DNA of 54,770 bases from assembly GCA_002691205.1 (NCBI GenBank), contig NZHD01000059.1, positions 1 to 54,770 of the forward strand. Reading direction: 5' to 3'. The notes beneath the pieces were generated by a model that was not told the DNA's origin, made no database searches, and worked only from the letters and a program-made list of their open reading frames with translations. Position 1 is the stretch's first letter. Each line of letters begins with the position of its first letter. The DNA comes from Deltaproteobacteria bacterium. GTDB lineage: Bacteria; Myxococcota_A; UBA9160; UBA4427. The position numbers and the translations under genes are program-made. Below are positions 9,564 to 18,159 of this stretch, one piece after another.

Positions 9564-11333
9564 ATGAAGATGACAACCGAAGAAGCTTTCGTAAAAGTTC
9601 TACAGAGCCACGGAATAGAACAAGCTTTCGGGATCATCGGTTCTGCCTTCATGCCGATCTCAGACTTATTCCCTCAAGCGGGAATCACTTTCTGGGACGT
9701 AGCACACGAAACGAACGGCGGACTCATTTGTGATGGCTTCACAAGAGCAAGCGGAAAGATGGGAATGGCGATCGCCCAAAACGGTCCGGGCGTCACCGGA
9801 TTCATTACCGCTATGAAAACGGCCTACTGGAACCACACCCCGATGCTCCTGGTCACACCTCAGGCCGCAAACAAGACGATTGGACAGGGAGGCTTTCAAG
9901 AAGTTGAACAGCTAGCCATGTTTCGCGACATCGTTTGCTACCAGGAGGAGGTCCGAGACCCTTCACGCGTGGCCGAAGTCCTCAACCGTGTGATTCTCAA
10001 AGCCTGGCGCGGATCCGCCCCCGCCCAAATCAACATTCCACGAGACTTTTGGACACAGGTCATCGACATCGAATTGCCACAGAAGGTTCACTTCGAGCGT
10101 TCGGCGGGGGGCCGGGAGGCCATCAAAGAGGCCGCTGCGCTTCTATCTTCAGCCAAATTCCCCGTCATCCTGAACGGGGCCGGAGTTATCTTGGCTGACG
10201 GGATTGATCAATCAAGAGCCCTCGCTGAAGCCTTGAGCGCCCCCGTTTGCTGCAACTATCAACACAATGACGCTTTTCCCGGAAGCCACCCGCTGGCCTG
10301 CGGCCCACTTGGATACAACGGCTCAAAGGCTGCAATGGAATTGATTGCGCGCGCTGATGTCGTATTGGCTCTAGGCACCCGACTCAATCCATTCTCGACT
10401 CTTCCGGGATACGGAATCGACTACTGGCCCAGGGAAGCCAAGGTCATCCAGGTCGACATTAACGCGGACAGAATTGGATTGACCAAGCCCGTCACTGTGG
10501 GCATCGAAGGATGCGCCAAACAAGTGGCACAACAAATCCTCGTACAACTCAGTTCCTCTGCCGGCGATCAGGGAAGGGTTGAAAGAGAAAAACTCATCGG
10601 AGAGACAAAATCGGCCTGGAAGGCCGAACTGGCCCTCATGGAGCACGAGGAAGATGACCCAGGCACCACATGGAACGAGAGAGCACGCGTGCGTGACGCC
10701 GAGAGGATGTCACCCCGCCACGCATGGCGAGCCATACAAGAAGCACTCCCGGAGGACGCCATTATTTCAAGTGACATCGGCAACAATTGTGCGATTGGGA
10801 ACGCCTATCCGAGCTTTGAAGAAGGACGGAAATATTTGGCGCCAGGCCTCTTTGGTCCTTGCGGTTACGGGTTCCCTTCCATTATCGGAGCCAAGATTGG
10901 TTGTCCGGATGTTCCGGTTGTGGGCTTCGCAGGCGATGGTGCCTTCGGTATCTCTATGAGTGAAATGAGTTCAATCGGACGCGACAACTGGCCCGCGATC
11001 ACGATGATTATCTTCCGTAATTATCAATGGGGCGCCGAAAAACGAAATACAACTCTATGGTACGACGATAACTTCATTGGCACAGAACTTGACCCGCAAG
11101 TCAGTTACGCAGGAATCGCCGACGCATGTGGCCTCAAGGGAGTCGCGGTGGAAACCTCCGCTCAACTCACCGAAGCCCTCAAGATTGCCTGTAAAGACCA
11201 AGACAACGGGGTCACAACATTCATTGAGGTCATCCTAAATCAAGAGTTGGGTGAGCCCTTCCGTCGCGACGCGATGAAGAGACCCACGCTCGTTGCCGGT
11301 ATCGACCCCGCAGACATGTGCCCTCAGGACTGA
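9564..11333 (+). CDS. xsc: Sulfoacetaldehyde acetyltransferase
   Basis: Xsc is a cytoplasmic thiamine-diphosphate enzyme. It converts sulfoacetaldehyde plus phosphate to acetyl phosphate and sulfite, the common step in degrading taurine, isethionate and other C2 sulfonates. The 589 residues match the family in length. The N-terminal region (TTEEAFVKVLQSHGIE, then FGIIGSAFMPISDLFP) and the segment NKTIGQGGFQEVEQ are closely Xsc-like. The ThDP/Mg motif starts with GDG at residues 457-459 and ends with an Asn about 29 residues on. The catalytic Glu is in WDVAHETNGG. The start ATG at 9564 has AGGAGA about nine bases upstream. No pta, taurine transporter, taurine dehydrogenase or regulator is adjacent. 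It is convergent with trmJ. Confidence 0.95.
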   Translation: MKMTTEEAFVKVLQSHGIEQAFGIIGSAFMPISDLFPQAGITFWDVAHETNGGLICDGFTRASGKMGMAIAQNGPGVTGFITAMKTAYWNHTPMLLVTPQAANKTIGQGGFQEVEQLAMFRDIVCYQEEVRDPSRVAEVLNRVILKAWRGSAPAQINIPRDFWTQVIDIELPQKVHFERSAGGREAIKEAAALLSSAKFPVILNGAGVILADGIDQSRALAEALSAPVCCNYQHNDAFPGSHPLACGPLGYNGSKAAMELIARADVVLALGTRLNPFSTLPGYGIDYWPREAKVIQVDINADRIGLTKPVTVGIEGCAKQVAQQILVQLSSSAGDQGRVEREKLIGETKSAWKAELALMEHEEDDPGTTWNERARVRDAERMSPRHAWRAIQEALPEDAIISSDIGNNCAIGNAYPSFEEGRKYLAPGLFGPCGYGFPSIIGAKIGCPDVPVVGFAGDGAFGISMSEMSSIGRDNWPAITMIIFRNYQWGAEKRNTTLWYDDNFIGTELDPQVSYAGIADACGLKGVAVETSAQLTEALKIACKDQDNGVTTFIEVILNQELGEPFRRDAMKRPTLVAGIDPADMCPQD

Positions 11334-11362
11334 TCATGCGTCCCCCCAAGCCGGGGAAACAC
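11334..11362. terminator. Hairpin between convergent xsc and trmJ
   Basis: An inverted repeat lies between the two convergent stop codons. The outer arms TGCGT/ACGCA and inner arms CCCC/GGGG share a seven-base loop, and the 3' side has an AAAC bulge. There is no U-tract on either strand, so function as an intrinsic terminator is uncertain. Confidence 0.35.
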
Positions 11363-11388
11363 GCAGGAACCAGTAAAATAGACCCTAA

Positions 11389-12138
11389 TTAAGTTGAGCG
11401 ATTCAATGTCTTTCGCACTTTCCCGAAGGCGACAAGCCATGCCCGAACTTCTTTATCGGTTAGCCCGGCTCGATAAAAAGGTTGAATCAGTTCCGCGATT
11501 GCATTTTTGTTTCGAGTGGCTTTGATCCAATCCGTATCCGTCAGCAGATCTAGTAAGACGTCCTCCAAACGCTGCAGCATCTCCCTGGTGGCATACGCAT
11601 CCTCGACACCCGACCGCTGGACTCCTTTTTCCACTGATCGAGTTCGCAGATCGATGGCTGAGAAAAGTTCGTGACCGTAAACACAGACGGCCTGAGCTAA
11701 ATTGAGTGAGGACTGCGAACCCGAAGTCGGCACAGTGGATACCGCATGACACCGAAGCATCTCTGCGGGGTCTAAACCGCTAATCTCACCCCCAAAGAGC
11801 AGAGTGGGAGCCCCCCGCAAGATCGACTCCTCGGCGACTTCCCGTGGGCTTATGCTCCTTGTCCCTGGAGACGGGTGATTACTCGTTCCAACCACCCAAC
11901 GAGAGGGGGCCAACGCCGCTTCCAAAGTCTTCACTTCAGCACCGTCAAGAATATCACTCGCCTGAACAGCCATTTGATAAGCGTCATTCCAGGAGCCAAT
12001 GCGAGAATCGACAAGCGTCAGTTTTTGAAGTCCAAAATTTTTCATCGCCCGGGCCACTGAACCCAGATTACGAGCCCACTGCGGACGCAGGAGAACAACT
12101 TCAACTTCCTCTAAAAGCGAATCTTGACTTTGCTCCAT
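11389..12138 (-). CDS. trmJ: tRNA (cytidine/uridine-2'-O-)-methyltransferase TrmJ
   Basis: This is a SPOUT-class methyltransferase that 2'-O-methylates position 32 of the tRNA anticodon loop using S-adenosylmethionine. Motif 1 is LRPQWARNLGSVARAMKNFG (RPQxxxNxGxxARAMKNFG). Motif 2 is FGGEISGL and motif 3 is SSLNLAQAV, which forms the trefoil knot. The C-terminal helical extension (about residues 165-249) is the TrmJ-type dimer and tRNA-binding tail. At 249 residues it matches the family length. ATG at 12138 is preceded by purine-rich GGAGTGGAAGG. Weak points are substitutions in motif 2 (FGGEISGL where FGRExxGL is common). Confidence 0.9.
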   Translation of the reverse strand: MEQSQDSLLEEVEVVLLRPQWARNLGSVARAMKNFGLQKLTLVDSRIGSWNDAYQMAVQASDILDGAEVKTLEAALAPSRWVVGTSNHPSPGTRSISPREVAEESILRGAPTLLFGGEISGLDPAEMLRCHAVSTVPTSGSQSSLNLAQAVCVYGHELFSAIDLRTRSVEKGVQRSGVEDAYATREMLQRLEDVLLDLLTDTDWIKATRNKNAIAELIQPFYRAGLTDKEVRAWLVAFGKVRKTLNRST

Positions 12139-12234
12139 GTCCTTCCACTCCGATTTGTCCGAAATGACGGACAGGCCTCCTCGTGAGCCTCCAGACAGAC
12201 AGAGTCTCCCATCAACCGCTCAGGACAACCTCGG

Positions 12235-13731
12235 CTACGTCCCACAAAAAGTCTGCCGCACGACTTCGCTCGGCTCAGGCGGGTCTGCATAAGCCATATT
12301 CCGGGCCGATTCCACAAAGGGAGAGGACAAGACGGAGAGCATGGACTCCAAAGGTCCAAGGTCATCCTGCTCAACAAACCGATCAATGACTTGCTGCACC
12401 CGATGATTTCGGGGGATAAAAAGAGGGTTCACATTGAGCATCCTGTCTGACCGAACTTCGTCGGAGACTCCTTCCGCCCGCAAGACCTCCTGCCATCGAC
12501 CCAGCCAGGACTCAATTCCGCTTGGATCCTTAAATAACCCTCGAAAACGATGGGACGAAACCGACCCTTCTCGGAGCACTGAAGACAAATACCTGAACGT
12601 CAAGGTGTAGTCACTGCTCGCCTCCCCCATGAGCTCAAGCAGATCAGACGATAAAGATCGGCTCTGATCGTTCGAAGATGAAAGCCCTAGTTTTTTAGAC
12701 ATCCCGGCGTCATAAAAGCTTCGAAAGTGACCCTCAAATTCGCCAAGAATAGACTGAGCCACCTCCACGGCCTCATCTTCGTTCTCACCGAGCAAAGGCA
12801 GCAAACTCTCCGCGAAACGAGTCAAATTCCACAAACCGATGTTCGGTTGCTGCTGAAACGCATAACGCCCAAACCGGTCAATCGAGCTAAACACCTTCGA
12901 AGGGTTGTATTCATCCAAAAATGCACAGGGTCCATAATCAATCGTCTCGCCCATCACTGACATATTGTCAGTATTCATGACGCCATGAATAAAACCAAGA
13001 TGCATCCACCTTGCGATCAAATCCGCTTGGCTCTCCACAACAACCCCAAGCAACGACCGAAACGGATGAGGCGAGTCCATGAGACCGGGGTAACGAGACA
13101 CGATGACATACTCCGCCAAGGCTTTCACAGAGTCCACCTGACCACGCGCCGAAAAATACTCAAAAGTTCCCACCCTCACAAAACCGGCGGCCACACGAGT
13201 AAGAATTGCTCCACGTTCGGGTCGATCTCGGTAAACGGCCTCCCCCGTAGTCACCGCGGCAAGAGCACGCGTCGTCGGCACCCCTAAGGAGAACATGGCC
13301 TCGCTCAAAATGTACTCACGTAACACAGGGCCAATGGCCGCTCGCCCGTCGCCTTGCCGTGAGTACGGCGTTGGACCTGCCCCCTTCAGCTGTATACTGG
13401 TCTCGTTCCCCTCGGAGTCCAGCACCGCACCGATCTGAATGGCTCGGCCGTCGCCTAATGCCGGAACCCAATTCCCAAATTGATGACCGGCATAAGCCAT
13501 CGCAAAGGGTTCAAAGCCGTCGAACCTCTTATTGCCAGCCAGGACCGAAAGCCCGTCAGGCGACTTAAGCTCGTCCAGTGAAAGTCCGAGCTTCGCGGCA
13601 AGCGCTTCGTTCAATCGAATCATCTTGGGCTCGCTCACCGGAGTCGGAGCCACGCGAGAAAAAAAACTCTCGGGCAGGCTGAGATAGCTCATTGAGAAAC
13701 GAGAAGGACTTTCCGAACTAGATAGGATCAT
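12235..13731 (-). CDS. selO: SelO/YdiU pseudokinase-type protein AMPylase
   Basis: SelO has an atypical kinase fold that transfers AMP from ATP to Ser/Thr/Tyr residues of proteins, with roles reported in redox stress. Visible family signatures include the opening YLSLPESFFSRVAPTPV, then AYAGHQFGNW, LGDGRAIQIG, LKGAGPTPYSRQGDGRAA, HGVMNTDNM and DYGPCAFLD. The protein ends FCGT, placing Cys496 third from the end, where the family has a conserved Cys or selenocysteine. The frame opens with ATG at 13731. ATG at 13692 (MSYLSL) is equally possible because neither start has a clear ribosome site. It lies downstream of the ion-channel gene on the same strand. Confidence 0.93.
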   Translation of the reverse strand: MILSSSESPSRFSMSYLSLPESFFSRVAPTPVSEPKMIRLNEALAAKLGLSLDELKSPDGLSVLAGNKRFDGFEPFAMAYAGHQFGNWVPALGDGRAIQIGAVLDSEGNETSIQLKGAGPTPYSRQGDGRAAIGPVLREYILSEAMFSLGVPTTRALAAVTTGEAVYRDRPERGAILTRVAAGFVRVGTFEYFSARGQVDSVKALAEYVIVSRYPGLMDSPHPFRSLLGVVVESQADLIARWMHLGFIHGVMNTDNMSVMGETIDYGPCAFLDEYNPSKVFSSIDRFGRYAFQQQPNIGLWNLTRFAESLLPLLGENEDEAVEVAQSILGEFEGHFRSFYDAGMSKKLGLSSSNDQSRSLSSDLLELMGEASSDYTLTFRYLSSVLREGSVSSHRFRGLFKDPSGIESWLGRWQEVLRAEGVSDEVRSDRMLNVNPLFIPRNHRVQQVIDRFVEQDDLGPLESMLSVLSSPFVESARNMAYADPPEPSEVVRQTFCGT

Positions 13732-13774
13732 AGGGATAAGATAGCCAATCCTCTAACCCTCGGAGCAGCCAATC

Positions 13775-14746
13775 TCAGAGGAAAGCCACAAGCAAAATTA
13801 AGGCGAAACACAATGGATAAATGACGCGCGCCAAAACATCGATTCTTCTGGCCAGCATTAAACGGTCTTCATCTTGCGCCAGCACGCCCGTCAGGACGGC
13901 TTCACCCAGCGCCCCAAAGACCAAGAACATGCAGCCCACAAGGAAGAAATCGGCACGAGTTAGATAAGAAATACGAGGTAATATATCGCTGAGGGCAAAG
14001 TTATATGCGATCAAGGTAAACACAGTACTGGTCGCAACTCCAATCTGCGTTCCAATCAAGGTCGGATCCAGCCAAAATACCGCGTAAGCCATAAACACAA
14101 TCAAGCCTAGTGGAATAAACAACTTCCACGTAAAAAACAGGCTATTCCTTTTCGCCCTGTACTGAGCAGTCACGAGAGATAAAGAGGTCACACCGTCTGG
14201 TGCAATCCCCCGACTCTCTCGCACCCCCTCATCCACGACTTCCCAACCCGCCACGGTAAAGGGCTTCATCGGACCCGATCGGACCTCATCTTTCACAAGC
14301 ACACGACCAGCATGCTCCATACTGCCGACCTCAAAGACCACTTCCTGCTGATCCACAGGGAAGTCCTCAAGATTCATGGGCACCGTTAATGTGCCTTGGT
14401 AGCGCTGTCGATAAGCGACGGCTCCGGCCGGGTCCACCTCAACGACATCATCCAACTTCTTAAGCAACTTTCGGCTATTCATGACAAATAGTCGAGGAGA
14501 ATCCACAGCTGCTAGCGGAAAGGTTCGAAGCCCTACTGCCTCCGCATCCGCGAGATCGGGTTGTTGCCATCGAGCAATCACAACAAAGTCTACAACAACC
14601 GCCTGCTCAAGTTCTTTAACCTGCGAAATATCAATTACAAAAATTCCAACTTCGACGGGAGATGTCGAAGGCCTGTCTCCATCCGCTTGGGACAAGCCTG
14701 AAAACAGCACAAATGCGAAAACCCATAAAGTAAGCTCTCTTGGCAT
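13775..14746 (-). CDS. Prokaryotic pentameric ligand-gated ion channel (Cys-loop receptor superfamily)
   Basis: This 323-residue channel has the architecture of GLIC and ELIC. It starts with a signal peptide (to about residue 22). A beta-sandwich extracellular domain follows with the superfamily loop LEDFPVDQQ, lacking the eukaryotic disulfide cysteines as other bacterial members do. Next come four transmembrane helices: M1 (FIPLGLIVFMAYAVFWL), M2 (IGVATSTVFTLIAYNFALSDILP), M3 beginning at YLTRADFFLVG, and M4 at the C-terminus. The short Asp/Glu-rich M3-M4 loop is prokaryote-like. The pore helix is Ser/Thr-lined, with Asp near its extracellular end and a conserved LP turn. The frame could start at TTG 14749, but the adjacent ATG at 14746 is preferred. 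The ligand is unknown. Confidence 0.9.
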   Translation of the reverse strand: MPRELTLWVFAFVLFSGLSQADGDRPSTSPVEVGIFVIDISQVKELEQAVVVDFVVIARWQQPDLADAEAVGLRTFPLAAVDSPRLFVMNSRKLLKKLDDVVEVDPAGAVAYRQRYQGTLTVPMNLEDFPVDQQEVVFEVGSMEHAGRVLVKDEVRSGPMKPFTVAGWEVVDEGVRESRGIAPDGVTSLSLVTAQYRAKRNSLFFTWKLFIPLGLIVFMAYAVFWLDPTLIGTQIGVATSTVFTLIAYNFALSDILPRISYLTRADFFLVGCMFLVFGALGEAVLTGVLAQDEDRLMLARRIDVLARVIYPLCFALILLVAFL

Positions 14747-14903
14747 CAATTCAGACTAACCAAGAACGGCCCACCTCGCATGGTTCAAGATAGACCCTCA
14801 GACATCCATCCCAGCCCCCCACACCCTCGATCTACGAGACCTCGACCCGGCGCGCTCCTATTTTAAGTCCGTGGTATCCTGACCGCGAATCAAGGAGACC
14901 CAC

Positions 14904-15731
14904 ATGAGACCCCACCCTACCCCAGCTCCTATGCAGAAGAACCTCTTAGCGATCTGCTTGCTCTTTCTTCTCCCAGGTTGCGTGGCTTCTCCGCAAAAAA
15001 TCTACGTCGAGAATCCAATCTCCGTCAATCAAATATCAATTGAAGGATACAACCGCTTACTACAGGACAACGTCAACGCGGGATTCGTTGACTATTCAGG
15101 CTTCTGCGATTCTTCAATCTTTACTCGGTATCTCAAGAGTCTGCGCAGCGCAAATCTCTCGAATGCAAGCCACGAAGAGCGGCTCAGCTTCTTAATCAAC
15201 GCTTACAACGCCTCCGTCATTCATTCCATCCTTGAAGGAGAGAGTCCAACAACACTTCTTCGGCGGAATACTTTCTTCCGTCGAGATCAACACCCTATCG
15301 CTGGAGAAAACCTTACGCTCTGGTCACTTGAGCATGATAAAATTCGCGTGCTTGGTGATCCCCGCATTCATTTCGCGCTCGTATGCGCATCCGCATCCTG
15401 CCCTCGCCTCGCCTCCGAAGCCTTTAGACCCGCAACGGTTTCCCTTCAACTCGAGGATGCCGCACGCTCCTTCATTAACGATCCGCAACGAAATCAGTTT
15501 TACAAGGAGCAAAAAGTGGCGAAGGTTTCCGCCATCTTCGAATGGTACGAGGAAGACTTCACGTCGTACGCGAGCCCTCTCTCCTACTATCTAGCCGACT
15601 ACGTGAACGATCCTCAAATCGAGGACGATCTAAGGAAAGGACTGTACGAAATTCAGTATCTGCCCTACGACTGGGGCCTGAACGGACGAACACCCAGTCC
15701 TGAGGGTGGCTGCGTCGAGCCGGATCTCTAG
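14904..15731 (+). CDS. DUF547 lipoprotein
   Basis: This is a 275-residue predicted lipoprotein. A hydrophobic signal (LLAICLLFLLPGC) places the lipobox Cys at about residue 26. DUF547 signatures follow: RLSFLINAYNASVI, the charged Lys/Arg cluster, and a core HFALVCASASCPRL whose Ser/Cys/Pro residues are family-conserved. The C-terminal part holds a WYEEDF segment and ends near LPYDWGLNG. The family is found in surface or periplasmic proteins; no activity is established. ATG at 14904 is supported by AAGGAG about seven bases upstream. Divergent from the ion channel, convergent with the amino acid:carrier protein ligase. Confidence 0.88.
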   Translation: MRPHPTPAPMQKNLLAICLLFLLPGCVASPQKIYVENPISVNQISIEGYNRLLQDNVNAGFVDYSGFCDSSIFTRYLKSLRSANLSNASHEERLSFLINAYNASVIHSILEGESPTTLLRRNTFFRRDQHPIAGENLTLWSLEHDKIRVLGDPRIHFALVCASASCPRLASEAFRPATVSLQLEDAARSFINDPQRNQFYKEQKVAKVSAIFEWYEEDFTSYASPLSYYLADYVNDPQIEDDLRKGLYEIQYLPYDWGLNGRTPSPEGGCVEPDL

Positions 15732-15783
15732 AAAGGCCAACACCACAACGAAGTCACAAAATAGTACGCACAGCCCTAGAGGC

Positions 15784-16701
15784 CTACGGCCACAAAAGGG
15801 TGCGAACGCTAGACGGCCAACGAGTAGGCTGCATTCCGTGACGACGAAAAAGGGCTAGAGCGATCCGCTCTACACCAAAGCCAAGACAAGCCGTGTGGGC
15901 ATACTCCCCATCATTGGACAAAATCCCAAAGGTCTCCCCAAAATGACTCGTGTGGTAGTTAAACGAGGTCACGGCCGTCGGGTGTTCACGAGAGACAATG
16001 GGGACTTGCATCTCGAACTTAAGCTCCTGCTGTTTCTGGCTTGCAGACAACATGCGGCCGCCACGACCAAAAAAGGGATCAGAAGCCACCTCTACAACCA
16101 CATCCAACCCCAGAGAACGAAGAACCGACTCGCCTCGTTCCATCCAGACGCCTCGCCACTCCTGGACAAGCTCAGGGGGCCCCATACGCACCATTTCTCT
16201 CTGACGAAACATCTGAAGTCGGGCTGGATCCTCAGAAGGCTCTCGACGAAAAACATACCCCGCATCGAGATCGACCAAGCGCCCTCCCTCTTTAAGCGTT
16301 CCCGAGGCGGTTGGGTAAAGCGGATAGCAGGCGGCCGGCGTGAGCGCGAGGTCTGTCGCCTCAAGGAAGCCACTCCAGTCTTCACCCTCTTTGATCGCAC
16401 TCAGCAACTTTTTATGTTCGCCCTCGTCACCCGAGAAGCTGTGAACGACACCGCAGAGATGGGGCATAGTTTCCATGTAGCCCGCTCTCTCAAGAGTTGT
16501 TTTTTGAACGAGAGGAGGGAAAAATATCCGCTCTGCACCGTCAGACTCTGAGTACTGCCCCACCAGCAGACCGAACTGTCGCACTACATCCTCAAAGGCT
16601 CCGCCGCGTCCATAGAACCCAGCTACACCGGTCGGGATAAAAAGCCCATTCTCCACAAGTTCGTCGAAGAACGCGTTCCGCTCTTTTTTCAGATCGGACA
16701 C
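15784..16701 (-). CDS. Amino acid:carrier protein ligase (seryl-tRNA-synthetase-like catalytic core)
   Basis: This 305-residue class II aminoacyl-tRNA-synthetase fold has no tRNA-binding arm. It resembles the amino acid:[carrier protein] ligases first described in Bradyrhizobium (Bll0957 type). Those enzymes adenylate a small amino acid (Gly or Ala) and transfer it to the phosphopantetheine of a carrier protein. Motif 2 is FRREP...RLQMFRQREMV and motif 3 is GFGVERIALALF. Likely zinc ligands are Cys125, Glu169 and Cys272, with spacing almost identical to the known enzymes (44 and 103 residues). The hallmark DPFFGRGGR (208-216) is present. The GTG start at 16701 has AGGAG six bases upstream, overlapping the stop of the preceding ACAD gene, so translation is probably coupled. 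It is the third gene of the CP-ACAD-ligase operon. Confidence 0.92.
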   Translation of the reverse strand: MSDLKKERNAFFDELVENGLFIPTGVAGFYGRGGAFEDVVRQFGLLVGQYSESDGAERIFFPPLVQKTTLERAGYMETMPHLCGVVHSFSGDEGEHKKLLSAIKEGEDWSGFLEATDLALTPAACYPLYPTASGTLKEGGRLVDLDAGYVFRREPSEDPARLQMFRQREMVRMGPPELVQEWRGVWMERGESVLRSLGLDVVVEVASDPFFGRGGRMLSASQKQQELKFEMQVPIVSREHPTAVTSFNYHTSHFGETFGILSNDGEYAHTACLGFGVERIALALFRRHGMQPTRWPSSVRTLLWP

Positions 16702-16710
16702 AGACGGCTC

Positions 16711-17868
16711 CTAAACTGATTTATGGACCAGTAGCATCGATGCATTTGTCTCGTGAATCCGCTGATTGCTAATCATCAAGCTGCCGGAACATACATCTCT
16801 GAGTTGCCGGCCTAGACTAGCCTCACCGTCGTTCTTGTAGGCTCCTATCCCAACGATCCTCATAGCCTCCGTGACGATTTCGACCGCAATTTCAGAGGTG
16901 TTGATCTTTAAGTTATTCTCTCTCAATGCGAATCCAAGACTCTTAAGGTTGCTGTGATCCGAACTGGACGCGATGGACGTGTATTCATCTGTGAAGGTCT
17001 TGACCAAGGATCGCATGACCTGCAACTTGCCGGAGAGCTTTGAGAGTTCGTAGGCGACGGGTGGCACCTGTCCGGGCTGAGAGCGGGCCTTACGCCGCAC
17101 CACTTTGCTTGCCTTGTCCACCGCCTCAGTGGCTGCTCCGAGCCAGCAGTGGGACCAGAGGCTGTGGGCCCAGGGGACCTGGGTAATCGCCGCGACCGTC
17201 GAAAAGGGAGCGTCTAAAATTTGCCAGGGGGCACCCGCTACCTTCAAGACGCCCCCGGGACTGCTCGTCCCCCGCATACCCAAAGTATCCCACGTACCCA
17301 CTTGCTTCAGGTCGTAGGTCCCCTCAACCGCGAGAATGGTGGCTTGATCTCCTGAATTTGAATCCTCGCCTTTTCGAGCCTGAAAAAGAATATCCTGCGC
17401 CATTTGCCCGTAAGAGACCGCGGTGCACTGTTTCTCAATCGTAAAGCCCTTCTCATTGGGACTCACAAAGCAGACGCTCTGACGCATATCGCCGCTTGGA
17501 CCCATCTCTGAGGTTCCCGAGGAAATCAATCGACACTCAGACGCCACGCTTCGGACGTAAGCGACCATCTCATCGCTCTCGAGCCCATGATTCACCAGAC
17601 TCGCGACTTGTATGTGATGCATCGCCACAATCATTGAAGTCGAAGTGCACTTCCTTCCAAGAATCATGCACATCTGCCCCAGTTCACTCAAACTACAGCC
17701 GATTCCACCCAATTCAACTGGGATCGCTGCCCCCATCATCCCCGCCCGTTTAAGAGCATCGATGCTCTCAACCGGAAAGCGCCCTTGGATATCCACATCG
17801 GCCGCTGCCGGCCCAGTGATGGTCTTGGCGATTTCCTCTACGGCAGAAAGGAGTTCAGACGGTGTCAT
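16711..17868 (-). CDS. Acyl-CoA-dehydrogenase-like flavoprotein acting on a carrier-protein-bound residue
   Basis: This 385-residue FAD protein of the acyl-CoA dehydrogenase superfamily has an N-terminal helical domain, a middle beta domain (ILAVEG, then LKQVGTWDTLGMRGT) and a C-terminal four-helix domain. The loop that normally carries the catalytic Glu (I/L-Y-E-G-T) instead reads MISNQRI near the C-terminus. The base must therefore lie elsewhere, or the reaction differs from acyl-CoA oxidation. It sits 15 bases after the carrier protein gene and 9 bases before the ligase gene on the same strand, so an aminoacyl-S-carrier-protein is the natural substrate guess. Oxidation of such thioesters by ACAD homologues is known from prolyl-carrier-protein to pyrrole chemistry. 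The product here is unknown. Confidence 0.87.
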   Translation of the reverse strand: MTPSELLSAVEEIAKTITGPAAADVDIQGRFPVESIDALKRAGMMGAAIPVELGGIGCSLSELGQMCMILGRKCTSTSMIVAMHHIQVASLVNHGLESDEMVAYVRSVASECRLISSGTSEMGPSGDMRQSVCFVSPNEKGFTIEKQCTAVSYGQMAQDILFQARKGEDSNSGDQATILAVEGTYDLKQVGTWDTLGMRGTSSPGGVLKVAGAPWQILDAPFSTVAAITQVPWAHSLWSHCWLGAATEAVDKASKVVRRKARSQPGQVPPVAYELSKLSGKLQVMRSLVKTFTDEYTSIASSSDHSNLKSLGFALRENNLKINTSEIAVEIVTEAMRIVGIGAYKNDGEASLGRQLRDVCSGSLMISNQRIHETNASMLLVHKSV

Positions 17869-17883
17869 AGAGACATTGACCTC

Positions 17884-18159
17884 TTATTCGCCCTTGAACA
17901 ATTCCTGGATGGCGTTACTGATCGAAGACACGGTCTGGAAGACTTCTCGGCGAAGCATCTCCTCAGGAAACTCAAGGTCGAAGCGTCCCTCAAGGGCCAA
18001 CATGACATCCACACTCGCGTGAGAAGTCATCCCAACGTCGTACAGGTCATCATCATCACTAACCTCAAGTGGGCCGTCTCCAAGACGGCCATAGGCCTCT
18101 AGAATACCGCGAACGGTGACTACAATGTCTTCAACTTTCTCTTCTTTCACAGGAGCCAT
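17884..18159 (-). CDS. Free-standing carrier protein of the amino acid:carrier protein ligase type
   Basis: This 91-residue acidic four-helix carrier protein has the modification site DVGMTSHAS. The probable phosphopantetheinylated Ser46 is in a T-S-x-A-S context rather than the common D-S-L. That context, followed by VMLALEGRF and FPEEML, is characteristic of partners of the aaRS-like ligases. The ATG at 18159 follows GGAGGAG, which fixes the start; an in-frame ATG at 18174 lies upstream of that site. It is the first gene of the operon with the ACAD and ligase, divergent from the NRPS at 18520. It probably hands its amino-acyl or oxidised amino-acyl group to the NRPS condensation domain. No phosphopantetheinyl transferase is encoded in the window. 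Confidence 0.92.
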   Translation of the reverse strand: MAPVKEEKVEDIVVTVRGILEAYGRLGDGPLEVSDDDDLYDVGMTSHASVDVMLALEGRFDLEFPEEMLRREVFQTVSSISNAIQELFKGE

